NCBI GenBank assembly: GCA_045544035.1
Contig: JAZPYE010000011.1
Coordinates: 1 to 64,000, forward strand
From: SIG587 sp045544035
GTDB lineage: Bacteria > Bacillota > Clostridia > Oscillospirales > Acutalibacteraceae
Length of the DNA: 64,000 nt
Direction: 5' to 3'
Positions 53,282 through 61,873 of the stretch are shown in pieces. Position 1 is the stretch's first letter. Each line of letters starts with the position of its first letter. A program made the position numbers and the translations under genes. Under the pieces are notes generated by a model. It was not told the DNA's origin, made no database searches, and was given only the letters and a program-made list of their open reading frames with translations.

Positions 53282-54496
53282 ATGAAAAAAGCGATTTCAA
53301 TATTAACCGTTTTTGTTTTATGCTTTGCGTTAATCTTGCCCATGACAGTTTCGGCGGCAAGCGCAAGCTCAAGTTTGACCGGTCCCGATACCGTTCGCGC
53401 TGGGGACACTATCACATTAAGTTTTAACCTTAAAGGTAGCGGTATTTTTGGCGCTTCAGGCACGCTGTCTTATGACAGTAGCCAGGTCACCTTGCTTGAA
53501 ACAACTCAAAATATTGGTTCTCCATGGGTGGTTGAGTTTAACAATAATAATTTTGTTGCTTATGATAACAACTTAAGCAACCCTATAAATAGCAATAAAA
53601 CTTTATTTACTGCTACATTTAAGGTTAAACCTATTACAGCAGGTACTAACATCAAAATCTCTTATACTGATGTTAAAACTTCTGATGGTAGCGCAGATAC
53701 CAATCTTGGTACCGTTACATATTCAAAAACTGTCGCTTCTCCTCTTGCAACTGATAACAATCTTGAAAGTCTTGTCGTAAGTAATGCTACAATATCTCCA
53801 GCATTCTCGGCAGGAACAACAAGCTACACTGCTAGCGTTCCTTTTGAGGTATCTAAGCTTAATGTCAGCGCTACTGCCGCAGATGGTAAGGCAAAGGTTT
53901 CAGTTAATAACCCCACTCTTATTACTAATGAAACAACCGAGGTGACAGTTACTGTAACAGCAGAAAACGGTGCTAAGAAAACCTATACAATTTCTGTTAA
54001 CAGGGCGCAGGACCCAAATTACAAAGCAAGTGACAATAATAAACTTTCGGGCATTTCTGTGGATGGTTTTTTACTTTCTCCTGCATTTAATACCGATACC
54101 ACTAGGTATGTAGTTTGGTTGCCTTATGAAACCACCAGTGTAAAAATTAGCGGTTCGGCGGCAGATGGTAAAGCTTCTGTTGCAGTAGAAGGCGGCGAGA
54201 ACCTTGCTGCAGGCCAGGATAACCCTGTTAAGGTAATTTGCACTGCTGAAAATGGTGATAAGAAAGAATACACTGTAATTGTAAAACGCGCAGCAGCACA
54301 TGATGGTTCTATAGAACAACTTCCCGATGAATCATTAACAAACAAACCGGTTGACACTCAACCTAACGATACTACCACAAAAACCAAAGATAGTATTGCT
54401 TGGTGGTGGCTACTTATAGTGGGTGTTGGTGCGCTTGCTATTGGTGCAGTTGTAGGATTCTTTGGAAAAGATATTATTAATAAAATATCTAAATAA
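53282..54496 (+). CDS. Cohesin-containing membrane-anchored surface protein
   Basis: A 404-residue exported protein: signal peptide ending SAASA, then an N-terminal cohesin-like domain (~27-155; GPDTVRAGDTITLSFNLKG and 'LSYDSSQVTLL'), two cadherin-like beta-sandwich repeats (~158-245 and ~250-335; each with 'LSPAF..T..Y.' and 'KKTYTISV/KKEYTVIV'), a Pro/Thr linker and a C-terminal helix 'WWWLLIVGVGALAIGAVVGF' with a KDIINKISK tail. No sortase LPxTG motif is seen, so anchoring is by the helix. It is the likely partner of the upstream dockerin. Confidence 0.85.
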   Translation: MKKAISILTVFVLCFALILPMTVSAASASSSLTGPDTVRAGDTITLSFNLKGSGIFGASGTLSYDSSQVTLLETTQNIGSPWVVEFNNNNFVAYDNNLSNPINSNKTLFTATFKVKPITAGTNIKISYTDVKTSDGSADTNLGTVTYSKTVASPLATDNNLESLVVSNATISPAFSAGTTSYTASVPFEVSKLNVSATAADGKAKVSVNNPTLITNETTEVTVTVTAENGAKKTYTISVNRAQDPNYKASDNNKLSGISVDGFLLSPAFNTDTTRYVVWLPYETTSVKISGSAADGKASVAVEGGENLAAGQDNPVKVICTAENGDKKEYTVIVKRAAAHDGSIEQLPDESLTNKPVDTQPNDTTTKTKDSIAWWWLLIVGVGALAIGAVVGFFGKDIINKISK

Positions 54497-54576
54497 TATG
54501 ATTGTTTAGACATTTGTTTTCCATACTCGTTTATTTTCTCTATTTTTATATGCCCCTCGTTATATTTTAGCATAAA

Positions 54577-54611
54577 AAAGGTAGACACACGGTTTACATG
54601 TGTCTACCTTT
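54577..54611. terminator. Bidirectional terminator
   Basis: A 13-bp stem (aaaggtagacaca / tgtgtctaccttt) with 9-nt loop. On the minus strand it is followed by TTTTTT, ending the unknown membrane-protein gene; it also lies 80 bases after the cohesin gene. Confidence 0.85.
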
Positions 54612-54631
54612 ATTATTTCATTTTCCAATGG

Positions 54632-56326
54632 TTATGGTTCAATTTTGTAGGTATCGCCTATTGCCATCACCGTTATTTTACCGTTTGCATCGGTGTAATA
54701 TTCAATGCTAACGGTGTCGCCTTCTTCTATAAAGGGGAGTTTATCCCAAAGAGAAATGTCGGCAACAAAAACTTCCTCGATATTTTCAAGTTTTATATAA
54801 TATTTTGAATTACCATTAACAACCGCCGTTTCAATACCGACCACCTTTGCGGTAGCAGTAACCTTTGAAATATCGGTAGTCGAATTTGCAGATTCGTTTA
54901 TAATATCGGAATTCTTAAGAAGCCTGATATATTCAGTTTGCGCGCCTTCAAGGGTATCGGCAACGCCAACAATTTGATAATTTGAAACCGAAACAAAAGA
55001 ATATGCCTTTACAAGCCCTGCGCTGTCCTTAAGGCTTATGAAATAGGACGGAATGTTCTCAATGTTAACGAGAATCGGGAATGTGGCAACATAACCTTTT
55101 TCCTGGATCATACCCTCAGCCGATGCCATTGCAGAATATTCCTCGGCGCCGTTAATCGAAAAGGTCTTGGCCTCTTTTGTTCGCATATTAACAAGGATAA
55201 AACCAATGTTAGATTCATCTCTAACAACCGAGGTAATGCCTGTGTAAAGCCAAACATCATCATCAATGGCAAGGTAGTTATAGCCATCGGTTGTGGCAAC
55301 AACATTCTTTTGAGCGAAAATGGAGTTCCAATAGCCGTTTTGATAAGCGCCCCAAAAATCGGCCTGCTGAATTAGCATATTTGCGGAATAAACGGTGTCA
55401 ATCCACTCGGGAACCTCTTTCACCTTATAATCCTTCATTTCGCCTGTGACAGCATTTACTGCTACAACACCCGTAATATCCTTACCGCCCAAGAAACCGA
55501 TTGTATAATCATAATAAGAAAGAATCCAATAAGGATTGCCATTGTCATCAATTTCAAAGGTGGTTTTCTCAAACATTTTTGTAGGGTGTGCAAAACGAAC
55601 ATGGCGCATTAAATCTCGGGCAAAATATTCGCTGGGAGAATATTTCATACCACTTTCAAGTTCAATTAGCTCGGTATCCTGCGTTGCCATATCAATTTTA
55701 ACATAGTAAGGAATGCCTTCCTGTTTGTTTACAAACCACTTTAAAACATCGGCATATTCAAGAGGAGATACACGAACGGGAACCTCTTTGAAGTTTATCT
55801 GAGTGTAATAATCAGACACATTAAACTGGGAAACAAGTTCCACCACCTCGCCAATTTTTCTGCTTCCCAGGCGTGTGGCTGTATCGCGGTCAACAACGGG
55901 AATTTTGGAAAGGGGAATTTCAGCAATATCCTTCGAGAAATCGCCCTCGGTGACCGTTAGCATCTTTTGATATTTCGCGGCGTTAAACACAGGTGAGGAT
56001 GAAACGAAAATTGCACCCAAGGCAACAACCACCAAAACAACAGCCGAAATAATTACCATAAGCAGTTTTTTGCCCTTGATTTTTTTAACAAATTTTTGTG
56101 CTTCTTCCTTTTCTACAGACACAGAAAAGGAGCCCGTTTTGAAAATTTTAAAAATACCCCTGCCTGCTTTAATAATAAGGAAGGAAATGAGGTAAACGGC
56201 AATAAGGAAAATTAAAAATGTCCAAAACTCCGGCGATTTTACGTGCAGTGCGGGAAGCATAACGTAATAATCCGCCGCACCAAGCAAAAGCGTAATAATT
56301 AAAGGTAGGATATACTTTTTAAACAT
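54632..56326 (-). CDS. Unknown membrane protein with large extracellular domain
   Basis: A 564-residue protein not assigned to a family. Two N-terminal hydrophobic helices (~5-25 and 36-55) and a third at ~88-112 (LLMVIISAVVLVVVALGAIF) anchor it. The remaining ~450 residues are extracytoplasmic by topology, beta-rich and Tyr/Val rich, with segments such as 'NPYWILSYYDYTIGFLGGKD' and 'AVNAVTGEMKDY' that resemble PepSY-like sheets, and an OB-like end 'IEEGDTVSIEYYTDANGKI'. It stands alone on the minus strand between the cohesin gene and the ABC exporter. Confidence 0.5.
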   Translation of the reverse strand: MFKKYILPLIITLLLGAADYYVMLPALHVKSPEFWTFLIFLIAVYLISFLIIKAGRGIFKIFKTGSFSVSVEKEEAQKFVKKIKGKKLLMVIISAVVLVVVALGAIFVSSSPVFNAAKYQKMLTVTEGDFSKDIAEIPLSKIPVVDRDTATRLGSRKIGEVVELVSQFNVSDYYTQINFKEVPVRVSPLEYADVLKWFVNKQEGIPYYVKIDMATQDTELIELESGMKYSPSEYFARDLMRHVRFAHPTKMFEKTTFEIDDNGNPYWILSYYDYTIGFLGGKDITGVVAVNAVTGEMKDYKVKEVPEWIDTVYSANMLIQQADFWGAYQNGYWNSIFAQKNVVATTDGYNYLAIDDDVWLYTGITSVVRDESNIGFILVNMRTKEAKTFSINGAEEYSAMASAEGMIQEKGYVATFPILVNIENIPSYFISLKDSAGLVKAYSFVSVSNYQIVGVADTLEGAQTEYIRLLKNSDIINESANSTTDISKVTATAKVVGIETAVVNGNSKYYIKLENIEEVFVADISLWDKLPFIEEGDTVSIEYYTDANGKITVMAIGDTYKIEP

Positions 56327-56457
56327 AAAACCAACTCCTTATGTAATTAATGTTACCATATTTTAACTTCAAATTCAATGAACAAATAATGAACTCTTGA
56401 TTTGAGAGCAAAAAAATTATATAATTACATTGTATTTATGAATTCTAGGTGATTTAT

Positions 56458-58209
56458 TTGAAGAACAAAAAATCTTTTTTTGGAATGTTCAGCCGCTTTG
56501 TGCCCTATTTTAAGCGCCACAAAGCAACGCTTATAATTGACCTTTTTTGCGCAGCTCTTACGACACTTTGCGAACTGTTTTTGCCAATGATTGTAAGGGA
56601 AATTACTGAAACCGTGACCGAAGGCGGCAATTTAACCCTCACTCTCATTTTCGGTTGCACCGCATTTTACCTTGCCCTTCGCATTATTGACACTGCCGCA
56701 AATTATTATATGGCTACCTACGGTCACATTATGGGCACAAAAATTGAATCAGAAATGCGTTATGACTTTTTTGCGCACCTGCAAAAGCTTTCCTTTTCAT
56801 ATTACGACAACGCAAAGGTCGGCACCTTAATGTCCCGAATCACCTCCGACCTTTTTGATATTACTGAATTTGCCCACCACTGCCCCGAGGAATTCTTTAT
56901 TGCGGGAATTAAAATTGTTTGCTCATTTATTATTCTTTGCAATATAAATCTTTACTTAACCCTTATAATTTTTGCGGTTATTCCCCCATCGGTTTTGGTT
57001 CTTTCAATTTTCAGAAAGAAAATGAAAACGGGCTTTAGAGAATCTAGAAGGCAGGTTGGCGAGCTCAACGCCGCCGTTGAGGACAGCCTGCTTGGAATTA
57101 GAATTGTTAAATCCTTTGCAAAGGAAGAATTTGAAAAGGATAAGTTTGACAAAAGCAACTCAAAGTTCCTTGACATTAAATCAAGGGTTTATAAGATTAT
57201 GGGTGCTTTTCAGTCCTTCACCCGCCTTTTCGATGGTATAATGTATATTGTTGTTGTGGCAGCAGGCGCTTTGTTCATTTACTTTAAACAAATTTCCGCC
57301 GCCGATTACATAGCCTACCTTATGTTTGTTACAACCCTCACAACCTCGGTAAGGCGCCTTGTAGAATTCACCGAGCAGTTCCAGCGCGGCATGACAGGCA
57401 TTGAACGTTTTAATGAAATTATGGACATTGAACCCGAAATCACCGACAGCAAAAATGCAACCGTTTTAAGCGGTGTAAAAGGTGAAATTGAGTTTAAAAA
57501 TGTTTCCTTCCGTTATTCCCCCGAAACCCGCAATGTTATTAAAGATTTATCCCTTACCATAAGTTCTGGTGAAAATATTGCCATCGTCGGCCCCTCGGGT
57601 GGTGGCAAAACCACAATTTGTTCCCTTATCCCCCGTTTTTATGAAACAAGTGATGGTGTTATTACCATTGATGGCACTGACATTAAATCGGTAACGGTTA
57701 GGTCACTAAGAGAAAATATTGGCACCGTTGCACAGGATGTTTACCTCTTTTCAGGCACCATTAAAGAAAACATTGCCTATGGTAAGGTTGGTGCTACCGA
57801 TGAGGAAATTATTGAGGCAGCCAAACTTGCCGGTGCTCATGAATTTATTTGCGAGCTTCCCGATGGCTACGACGCCTATGTAGGAGAGCGTGGAATTAAG
57901 CTTTCGGGCGGTCAAAAACAGCGAATTTCCATTGCCCGCGTTTTCCTAAAAAATCCTCCTATTCTTATCCTTGATGAAGCTACAAGCTCCCTTGATAACG
58001 AAAGCGAGCTGCTTGTTCAAAAATCCCTTGAAAAGCTTTCAAAAGGCAGAACGACATTAACAATTGCCCACCGCCTTACCACTATTAAGAATGCCGACCG
58101 CATCATTGTGCTCACCGAAAATGGCATTGAGGAAATGGGCAACCACAAAGAACTTATAAAAAAGAACGGACTTTACAGCGAGCTTTACAAACTCTATTCT
58201 ATGGAATAA
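56458..58209 (+). CDS. ABC exporter (fused permease-ATPase)
   Basis: A 583-residue half-transporter of the MsbA/LmrA type. Six transmembrane helices in the first ~310 residues are followed by a nucleotide-binding domain with Walker A VGPSGGGKTTICSL, signature KLSGGQKQRIS, Walker B ILILDEATSSLD and switch 'AHRLTTI'. It is a likely drug, lipid or peptide exporter. The TTG at 56458 is favoured over the GTG at 56449: AGGTGATTTATTTG repeats the layout of the next gene's AGGTGATTTATTATG. Confidence 0.9.
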   Translation: MKNKKSFFGMFSRFVPYFKRHKATLIIDLFCAALTTLCELFLPMIVREITETVTEGGNLTLTLIFGCTAFYLALRIIDTAANYYMATYGHIMGTKIESEMRYDFFAHLQKLSFSYYDNAKVGTLMSRITSDLFDITEFAHHCPEEFFIAGIKIVCSFIILCNINLYLTLIIFAVIPPSVLVLSIFRKKMKTGFRESRRQVGELNAAVEDSLLGIRIVKSFAKEEFEKDKFDKSNSKFLDIKSRVYKIMGAFQSFTRLFDGIMYIVVVAAGALFIYFKQISAADYIAYLMFVTTLTTSVRRLVEFTEQFQRGMTGIERFNEIMDIEPEITDSKNATVLSGVKGEIEFKNVSFRYSPETRNVIKDLSLTISSGENIAIVGPSGGGKTTICSLIPRFYETSDGVITIDGTDIKSVTVRSLRENIGTVAQDVYLFSGTIKENIAYGKVGATDEEIIEAAKLAGAHEFICELPDGYDAYVGERGIKLSGGQKQRISIARVFLKNPPILILDEATSSLDNESELLVQKSLEKLSKGRTTLTIAHRLTTIKNADRIIVLTENGIEEMGNHKELIKKNGLYSELYKLYSME

Positions 58210-58221
58210 AGGTGATTTATT

Positions 58222-58440
58222 ATGTCTAAACCTGTTTTTAACAAGAAACTCCACAAGGCCTGCAAATATTGCGAGCACTCCTCCCCTTCCTCTTTTAATG
58301 ATGAAATGATTTGTCGCCACCGTGGCGTTACCGAACCCGATGACCACTGCTTAAAATACCGCTATGACCCCTTTAAGCGCGTTCCATCAAAACAAACACT
58401 TGATAAAAATTACACAAAAGAGGATTTTGCCCTTGAATAA
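58222..58440 (+). CDS. Small Cys-rich protein, CxxC type
   Basis: A 72-residue soluble protein starting MSKPVFNKKLHKACKYCEHS and containing CKYC plus CRHRG and a Cys in DDHCLKY, so it probably binds Zn or another metal. It is separated from the ABC exporter by 12 bases and has the same ribosome-site layout. Conserved domain not recognised; a role with the exporter is only positional. Confidence 0.65.
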   Translation: MSKPVFNKKLHKACKYCEHSSPSSFNDEMICRHRGVTEPDDHCLKYRYDPFKRVPSKQTLDKNYTKEDFALE

Positions 58441-58481
58441 ATTATTGCAGAATTTTTAAAAAATAATTTGTTAATCTTCGG

Positions 58482-58510
58482 TTGACAAAACCTCTATTTC
58501 ATAATATAAT
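58482..58510 (+). promoter_or_regulatory. tRNA-Leu promoter
   Basis: TTGACA, 17-bp spacer, TATAAT, 25 bp before the tRNA. Confidence 0.85.
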
Positions 58511-58534
58511 TGGTAGGTATCGTAAATTTTTTAT

Positions 58535-58621
58535 GCGGATGTGGCGGAATAGGCAGACGCGCTAGATTCAGGTTCTAGTCGGGGCAACTCGGTGCAGGTT
58601 CAAGTCCTGTTATCCGCACCA
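58535..58621 (+). tRNA. tRNA-Leu (CAG), CCA encoded
   Basis: An 87-nt class II tRNA. GCGGATG pairs with the 3' TATCCGC end, the anticodon loop TTCAGGT gives CAG (Leu), the long variable arm TCGGGGCAACTCGG is typical of Leu, and CCA is encoded. Confidence 0.95.
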
Positions 58622-58624
58622 AAA

Positions 58625-58655
58625 GTCCAAACCCTTTAATAATGCGGGTTTGGAC
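58625..58655 (+). terminator. Terminator after tRNA-Leu
   Basis: gtccaaaccc / gggtttggac (10 bp) with a central loop, then GATTTTTT. Confidence 0.85.
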
Positions 58656-58755
58656 GATTTTTTATGCCTGAATTCACCTTGGATTTTCACCTAAAATGTC
58701 TCTTTTTTTCGTGGTAAACATTGGTAGACATCTTTTGTTGCGCATTTCCACTTCT

Positions 58756-58885
58756 TCGGTCCTACGGATAATCAGCCTTAGAGCATCGACTGATAAAGTC
58801 TAACCCGACTTTAAAGGTTTTCTGCTGGTGATTCACAGTCTGCCGCAGAACTCAGACTGCTGTACTCGGCACCAAACCTTTGATG
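58756..58885 (-). ncRNA. Minus-strand structured RNA element, possibly HEARO/IscB omega-RNA-like
   Basis: Nested helices support an RNA read on the minus strand: aaaggttt/aaaccttt (58813-58820 with 58874-58881), ggtg/cacc (58827-58830 with 58870-58873), cagtctg/cagactg (58836-58842 with 58853-58859), aaagtc/gacttt (58795-58800 with 58807-58812) and ATCAGTC/GGCTGAT (58794-58788 with 58777-58771). The last needs a U-G pair that exists only on the minus strand. No IscB or TnpB ORF is present. The family name is my memory-based guess. Confidence 0.4.
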
Positions 58886-58888
58886 CAA

Positions 58889-58915
58889 CTAACTTCCCAT
58901 GTCAAATACAGTCAT
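58889..58915 (-). pseudogene. Truncated holin-like toxin start (MTVFDMGS)
   Basis: A very strong ribosome site GGGAGGTGGTTCAAA precedes ATG at 58915, coding MTVFDMGS and then a stop. MTVFD is the usual start of small holin-like type I toxins (~30 residues with one helix). The frame stops after eight residues where the structured RNA begins. A tail-like frame (...LPRKKETF, around 58705-58730) could be the displaced 3' end. Confidence 0.4.
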
Positions 58916-58998
58916 TTTGAACCACCTCCCTTTATGCATTTATTTTGTTTCCATCACTTACCGGAGAACAAAGCATAAAAAGAAGGCAAAAAGATAAC

Positions 58999-59159
58999 AA
59001 AAAAGCACCTACCCCGAAGGATAAGTGCTCACTTGCAGTCCTTTTGCCTTTGCCCTATACGCAGGAGCCAAGCATAACAAACAAGCGCAACTAACCCTCT
59101 CGGAACATTGCAATTTTCGTTATCTTTTAAAAACACTCCTGCTTTATTTTAAATAGGTC
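58999..59159 (-). ncRNA. Candidate small RNA upstream of the toxin remnant
   Basis: A minus-strand transcript of about 160 nt is framed by a promoter (TTGACA at 59194-59189, 17-bp spacer, TAAACT at 59171-59166) and a strong terminator: an 11-bp stem at 59029-59019 with 59014-59004, a UUCG loop, two or three G-U pairs valid only on the minus strand, then six Ts (59004-58999). A GCAGGAG/CTCCTGC stem and an AAAAGATAAC element complementary to sequence after the terminator are visible. It may be the regulator of a type I toxin-antitoxin locus. Confidence 0.45.
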
Positions 59160-59165
59160 ATTATT

Positions 59166-59194
59166 AGTTTAACATGGGGAAAACCCTTTGTCAA
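59166..59194 (-). promoter_or_regulatory. Promoter of the candidate small RNA
   Basis: Minus strand TTGACA (59194-59189), 17-bp spacer, TAAACT (59171-59166). Confidence 0.55.
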
Positions 59195-59398
59195 CCTTGA
59201 TTTTGTCACTCTTTTACCATTCTAATCTCACTCCGTAGAGTTATGTAGGGTTATGTATAACAGTAAAGAGTTATATGAAATTTTAAAAAAATGTTAATTT
59301 ACACTTATTTCACAAGTTTAAAAGCTCCACGCCAAATGGTTCTTGTCGAGAAGACAATATTTTTTGAAAAATAGGTTGCATTTATCCTATATTTCGGG

Positions 59399-59404
59399 TA
59401 TAAT
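59399..59404 (+). promoter_or_regulatory. -10 of the phd-doc promoter
   Basis: TATAAT preceded by TTGCAT (59376-59381) at 17-bp spacing, 20 bases before the antitoxin start. Such promoters are usually autoregulated by Phd and Doc. The 59195-59370 stretch upstream shows no gene. Confidence 0.6.
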
Positions 59405-59423
59405 AATACCAGAGGTGATAAAA

Positions 59424-59675
59424 ATGATGGTTAATACCGATAATTTAGTTGCTATGACCGAAGCAAATCAAAATTTTTCAAGGGTTGTCCGCACTGTTGA
59501 CGAAAGCGGTTTGGCTGTTATTTTAAGAAACAACAAGCCGAGATATGTCGTTGTTGATTTTGATGAATACAATAACATTGCCGCTGCTCTTCAGATGCGC
59601 AAGGCTAAAATTGATGGTGCCGCCGATAAACTTATTGACGAAAATATGGAAGCATTACTGGAGTTAGCTAAATGA
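59424..59675 (+). CDS. phd: Phd/YefM-type antitoxin
   Basis: An 83-residue antitoxin starting at MMVNTDNLVAMTEANQNFSR after AGAGGTGAT. The N-terminal half is the Phd DNA-binding fold with NQNFSRVVRTVDE and RNNKPRYVVVDFDEY. The C-terminal helix (AAALQMRKAKID) would wrap the toxin. It overlaps the next start by 4 bases. The longer frame start at 59343 lies upstream of the promoter. Confidence 0.88.
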   Translation: MMVNTDNLVAMTEANQNFSRVVRTVDESGLAVILRNNKPRYVVVDFDEYNNIAAALQMRKAKIDGAADKLIDENMEALLELAK

Positions 59676-60049
59676 TATTACTTACAGTTGAAGAAATAAT
59701 CGAACTCCACGATAAGCTTATTGATCGTACCGGTGGCAGTCACGGACTTCGCGACCAAAGTCTTTTAGAATCTGCTGTTTACAGTGCTATATCCGGTTTT
59801 GAGGGTAGCGAAGCATATCCAACGGCCTGTGAAAAAGCAGCAAGATTTATGTTTGCTCTTACCAATAATCACGCTTTTGTTGACGGCAATAAGCGCATTG
59901 GTGTTTTTACAATGTTAATGACATTGCAACTTAACAATGTAAAGCTTCGCTACACACAACCCGAGCTTATTTCTCTTGGCCTATCTGTTGCAGATGGCAG
60001 CAAAGGCTACGATGGAATACTCACTTGGATCATAGAACACAAATTTTAG
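59672..60049 (+). CDS. doc: Doc-type Fic toxin
   Basis: A 125-residue Fic/Doc kinase-like toxin that typically phosphorylates EF-Tu. The active loop HAFVDGNKRIGVF matches HxFxDANKR with Gly in place of Ala. The N-terminus LLTVEEIIELHDKLIDRTGG is typical. It completes an overlapping phd-doc module with its own terminator. Confidence 0.9.
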   Translation: MILLTVEEIIELHDKLIDRTGGSHGLRDQSLLESAVYSAISGFEGSEAYPTACEKAARFMFALTNNHAFVDGNKRIGVFTMLMTLQLNNVKLRYTQPELISLGLSVADGSKGYDGILTWIIEHKF

Positions 60050-60050
60050 A

Positions 60051-60086
60051 AAGTCAGTCCCGAGGTTAAAACCTTGGGACTGACTT
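60051..60086 (+). terminator. Terminator after doc
   Basis: A stem of about 14 bp (agtcagtcccgagg with its near complement, one G-U) followed by TTTTTT. Confidence 0.85.
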
Positions 60087-60130
60087 TTTTCTATAAATAT
60101 AGGGAACAAATAATCTCAATTCCAAAAAAT

Positions 60131-60844
60131 TTAAAACAAATAGAATTCTTTAAGATCGTCTAATCTTAATAATACGGGCGAATTGCCATAGGGTACTCCT
60201 ACATCAATATCTATCCATGTTTTTGTTTTGAGAATTTTTCCTTTGTTTGCGTGGTCATAAGACATGGTGGGAGTGTGACCAAAAACCGTTATAATATCAT
60301 CAAAATACTCATCCGTAATTTTCGGCCATGCCCAAATAAGTTCGTCGACAGTATAGTCGGCAAACTTTTTGTTTTTATCGAAATTATCAAGACCTGAATG
60401 TACAAGCAAAAAATCTTTATTGCCAACGCTTACGGTTTCGTAAGCTGGCGCATCACGCAAGTAGTCAAGAATATCTGCTAACGTATCAGGCTCGGTTTGC
60501 ATCAAGCTTCTAAGGGTCTTTAATGTAATGTCTCCGCCGTTTTGCGTATAGTTCATTAAAAGCTCCATTTTTTCTTGTGTGAAATTACCGATGCTTTCAT
60601 CGGTGATTTCCTCAAATACAAAATCACAACTAAGAAGCATTGCCTCGTGGTTGCCTAAAATTAATTGTGCGTTTGGCTGTTCCAAGAGCCATTTTAGAAT
60701 CTCAATACCACCATCATTTTGTCTATCAATTACATCTCCTAAAATAAACAGCCAATCATCATCATTAAAATTTACCATATTAAGCAATCGTTTTAAATCG
60801 GTTAACGGCAAACCGTGAAGGTCTGAAGTTGCATATATAGACAT
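60131..60844 (-). CDS. Metallophosphoesterase (PPP-type phosphatase)
   Basis: A 237-residue calcineurin-like phosphatase. Metal motifs: ATSDLHGLP (DxH), GDVIDRQNDGG (GDxxDR), LGNHEAML (GNHE) and VFGHTPTMSYD (GHTP). Related enzymes include ApaH/PrpE-like Ser/Thr phosphatases. The ATG at 60844 follows AAGGTGA; the listed-looking upstream GTG start is less likely. Confidence 0.92.
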   Translation of the reverse strand: MSIYATSDLHGLPLTDLKRLLNMVNFNDDDWLFILGDVIDRQNDGGIEILKWLLEQPNAQLILGNHEAMLLSCDFVFEEITDESIGNFTQEKMELLMNYTQNGGDITLKTLRSLMQTEPDTLADILDYLRDAPAYETVSVGNKDFLLVHSGLDNFDKNKKFADYTVDELIWAWPKITDEYFDDIITVFGHTPTMSYDHANKGKILKTKTWIDIDVGVPYGNSPVLLRLDDLKEFYLF

Positions 60845-60895
60845 AAAAATCACCTTAATATATATACCATATTTTACTTAGTTTCTCAATATCAT

Positions 60896-61768
60896 CTATT
60901 TAAATTCCGAATCGTGTTCTTTGAAAAATTCGTAGTACTTTCTCACGTTCTCAAGTTCTGTCCAATTTTTGGTTGTAACGGGCAAACTGTCTAGGTCGTA
61001 TATCTTTGCGCTATCTATTGAAAGCAGTATAGGAGAGTGAGTGGAAATTATAAACTGACATCCGAAAAATCTCGCAGAATCACTTATAAATTTAGCTAAA
61101 TCAATTTGGAAACTAATAGAAAGGCTGTTTTCGGGCTCATCCAAAAGATAAATGGCATCCCTGTCTATATGTTCTGTGAAATATCGCATAGCAGTCTCGC
61201 CGTTTGAAAACATATCTACATTTCGAGCAAGTCGTTCCTTTACAAATTGCGATTGTGTTTTAGATAAAACCGCATGCACTTCTTTCCATCGGTCATAATC
61301 ATCAAGTCCATGAAGTTGTATGTACCCTGGTTCTTGCCCTGCTTTCAACATTTGTAGACCATACCCTTTGAACAACTCCTCTCGGTGAAAATCGACGTTG
61401 CTGTTTAAATACCTCATATTCATAACATAGTCAAAAACGTCATCACTTGAAAGTATTTGACTGTTTTGCGGAATTTCATCTCCGTATATTTTACAAAGAT
61501 CAGTGTATTTTTCAAAGAATGCACTTTTGTTATATTCCGAATGCCTAATAGCATTTATTTTTTCGGCAACAACATTAAGCAAGGTGGTTTTTCCCGAGCC
61601 ATTTCCGCCGTAAAAAATGGTTACAGGTGCAAAATCTATAAATTCAAGTTGTTTTTGCGGAAAAATTTTAAATGGATACATAGTTCCAAAGCAGGTTCGT
61701 TTCTCTCCGACTATTACATCCTTTTCCTCAACTACAGAGGCTAATTTTAGTTGTCTTAAATAAACCAT
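60896..61768 (-). CDS. AAA ATPase (AAA_21/RecF-like SMC-type)
   Basis: A 290-residue ABC/SMC-like ATPase with no coiled coil. The start MVYLRQLKLASVVEEKD follows GGAG. Walker A is GGNGSGKTTLL, a long helical insert follows, then Walker B AIYLLDEPENSLS and 'FIISTHSPILLS' (D-loop and switch His). Such small ATPases often pair with nucleases or polymerases in accessory modules. It is transcribed divergently from the PolC-like gene, sharing a 106-bp promoter region. Confidence 0.85.
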   Translation of the reverse strand: MVYLRQLKLASVVEEKDVIVGEKRTCFGTMYPFKIFPQKQLEFIDFAPVTIFYGGNGSGKTTLLNVVAEKINAIRHSEYNKSAFFEKYTDLCKIYGDEIPQNSQILSSDDVFDYVMNMRYLNSNVDFHREELFKGYGLQMLKAGQEPGYIQLHGLDDYDRWKEVHAVLSKTQSQFVKERLARNVDMFSNGETAMRYFTEHIDRDAIYLLDEPENSLSISFQIDLAKFISDSARFFGCQFIISTHSPILLSIDSAKIYDLDSLPVTTKNWTELENVRKYYEFFKEHDSEFK

Positions 61769-61873
61769 ATAAACACTCCTTTTCATGATATGTAAATTAT
61801 ACATCATCCGATGTCCTATTTTTATCCCACCGCTTGCTGTAAAATACAAACACAATAAAAAGGAGTGTTTTAA

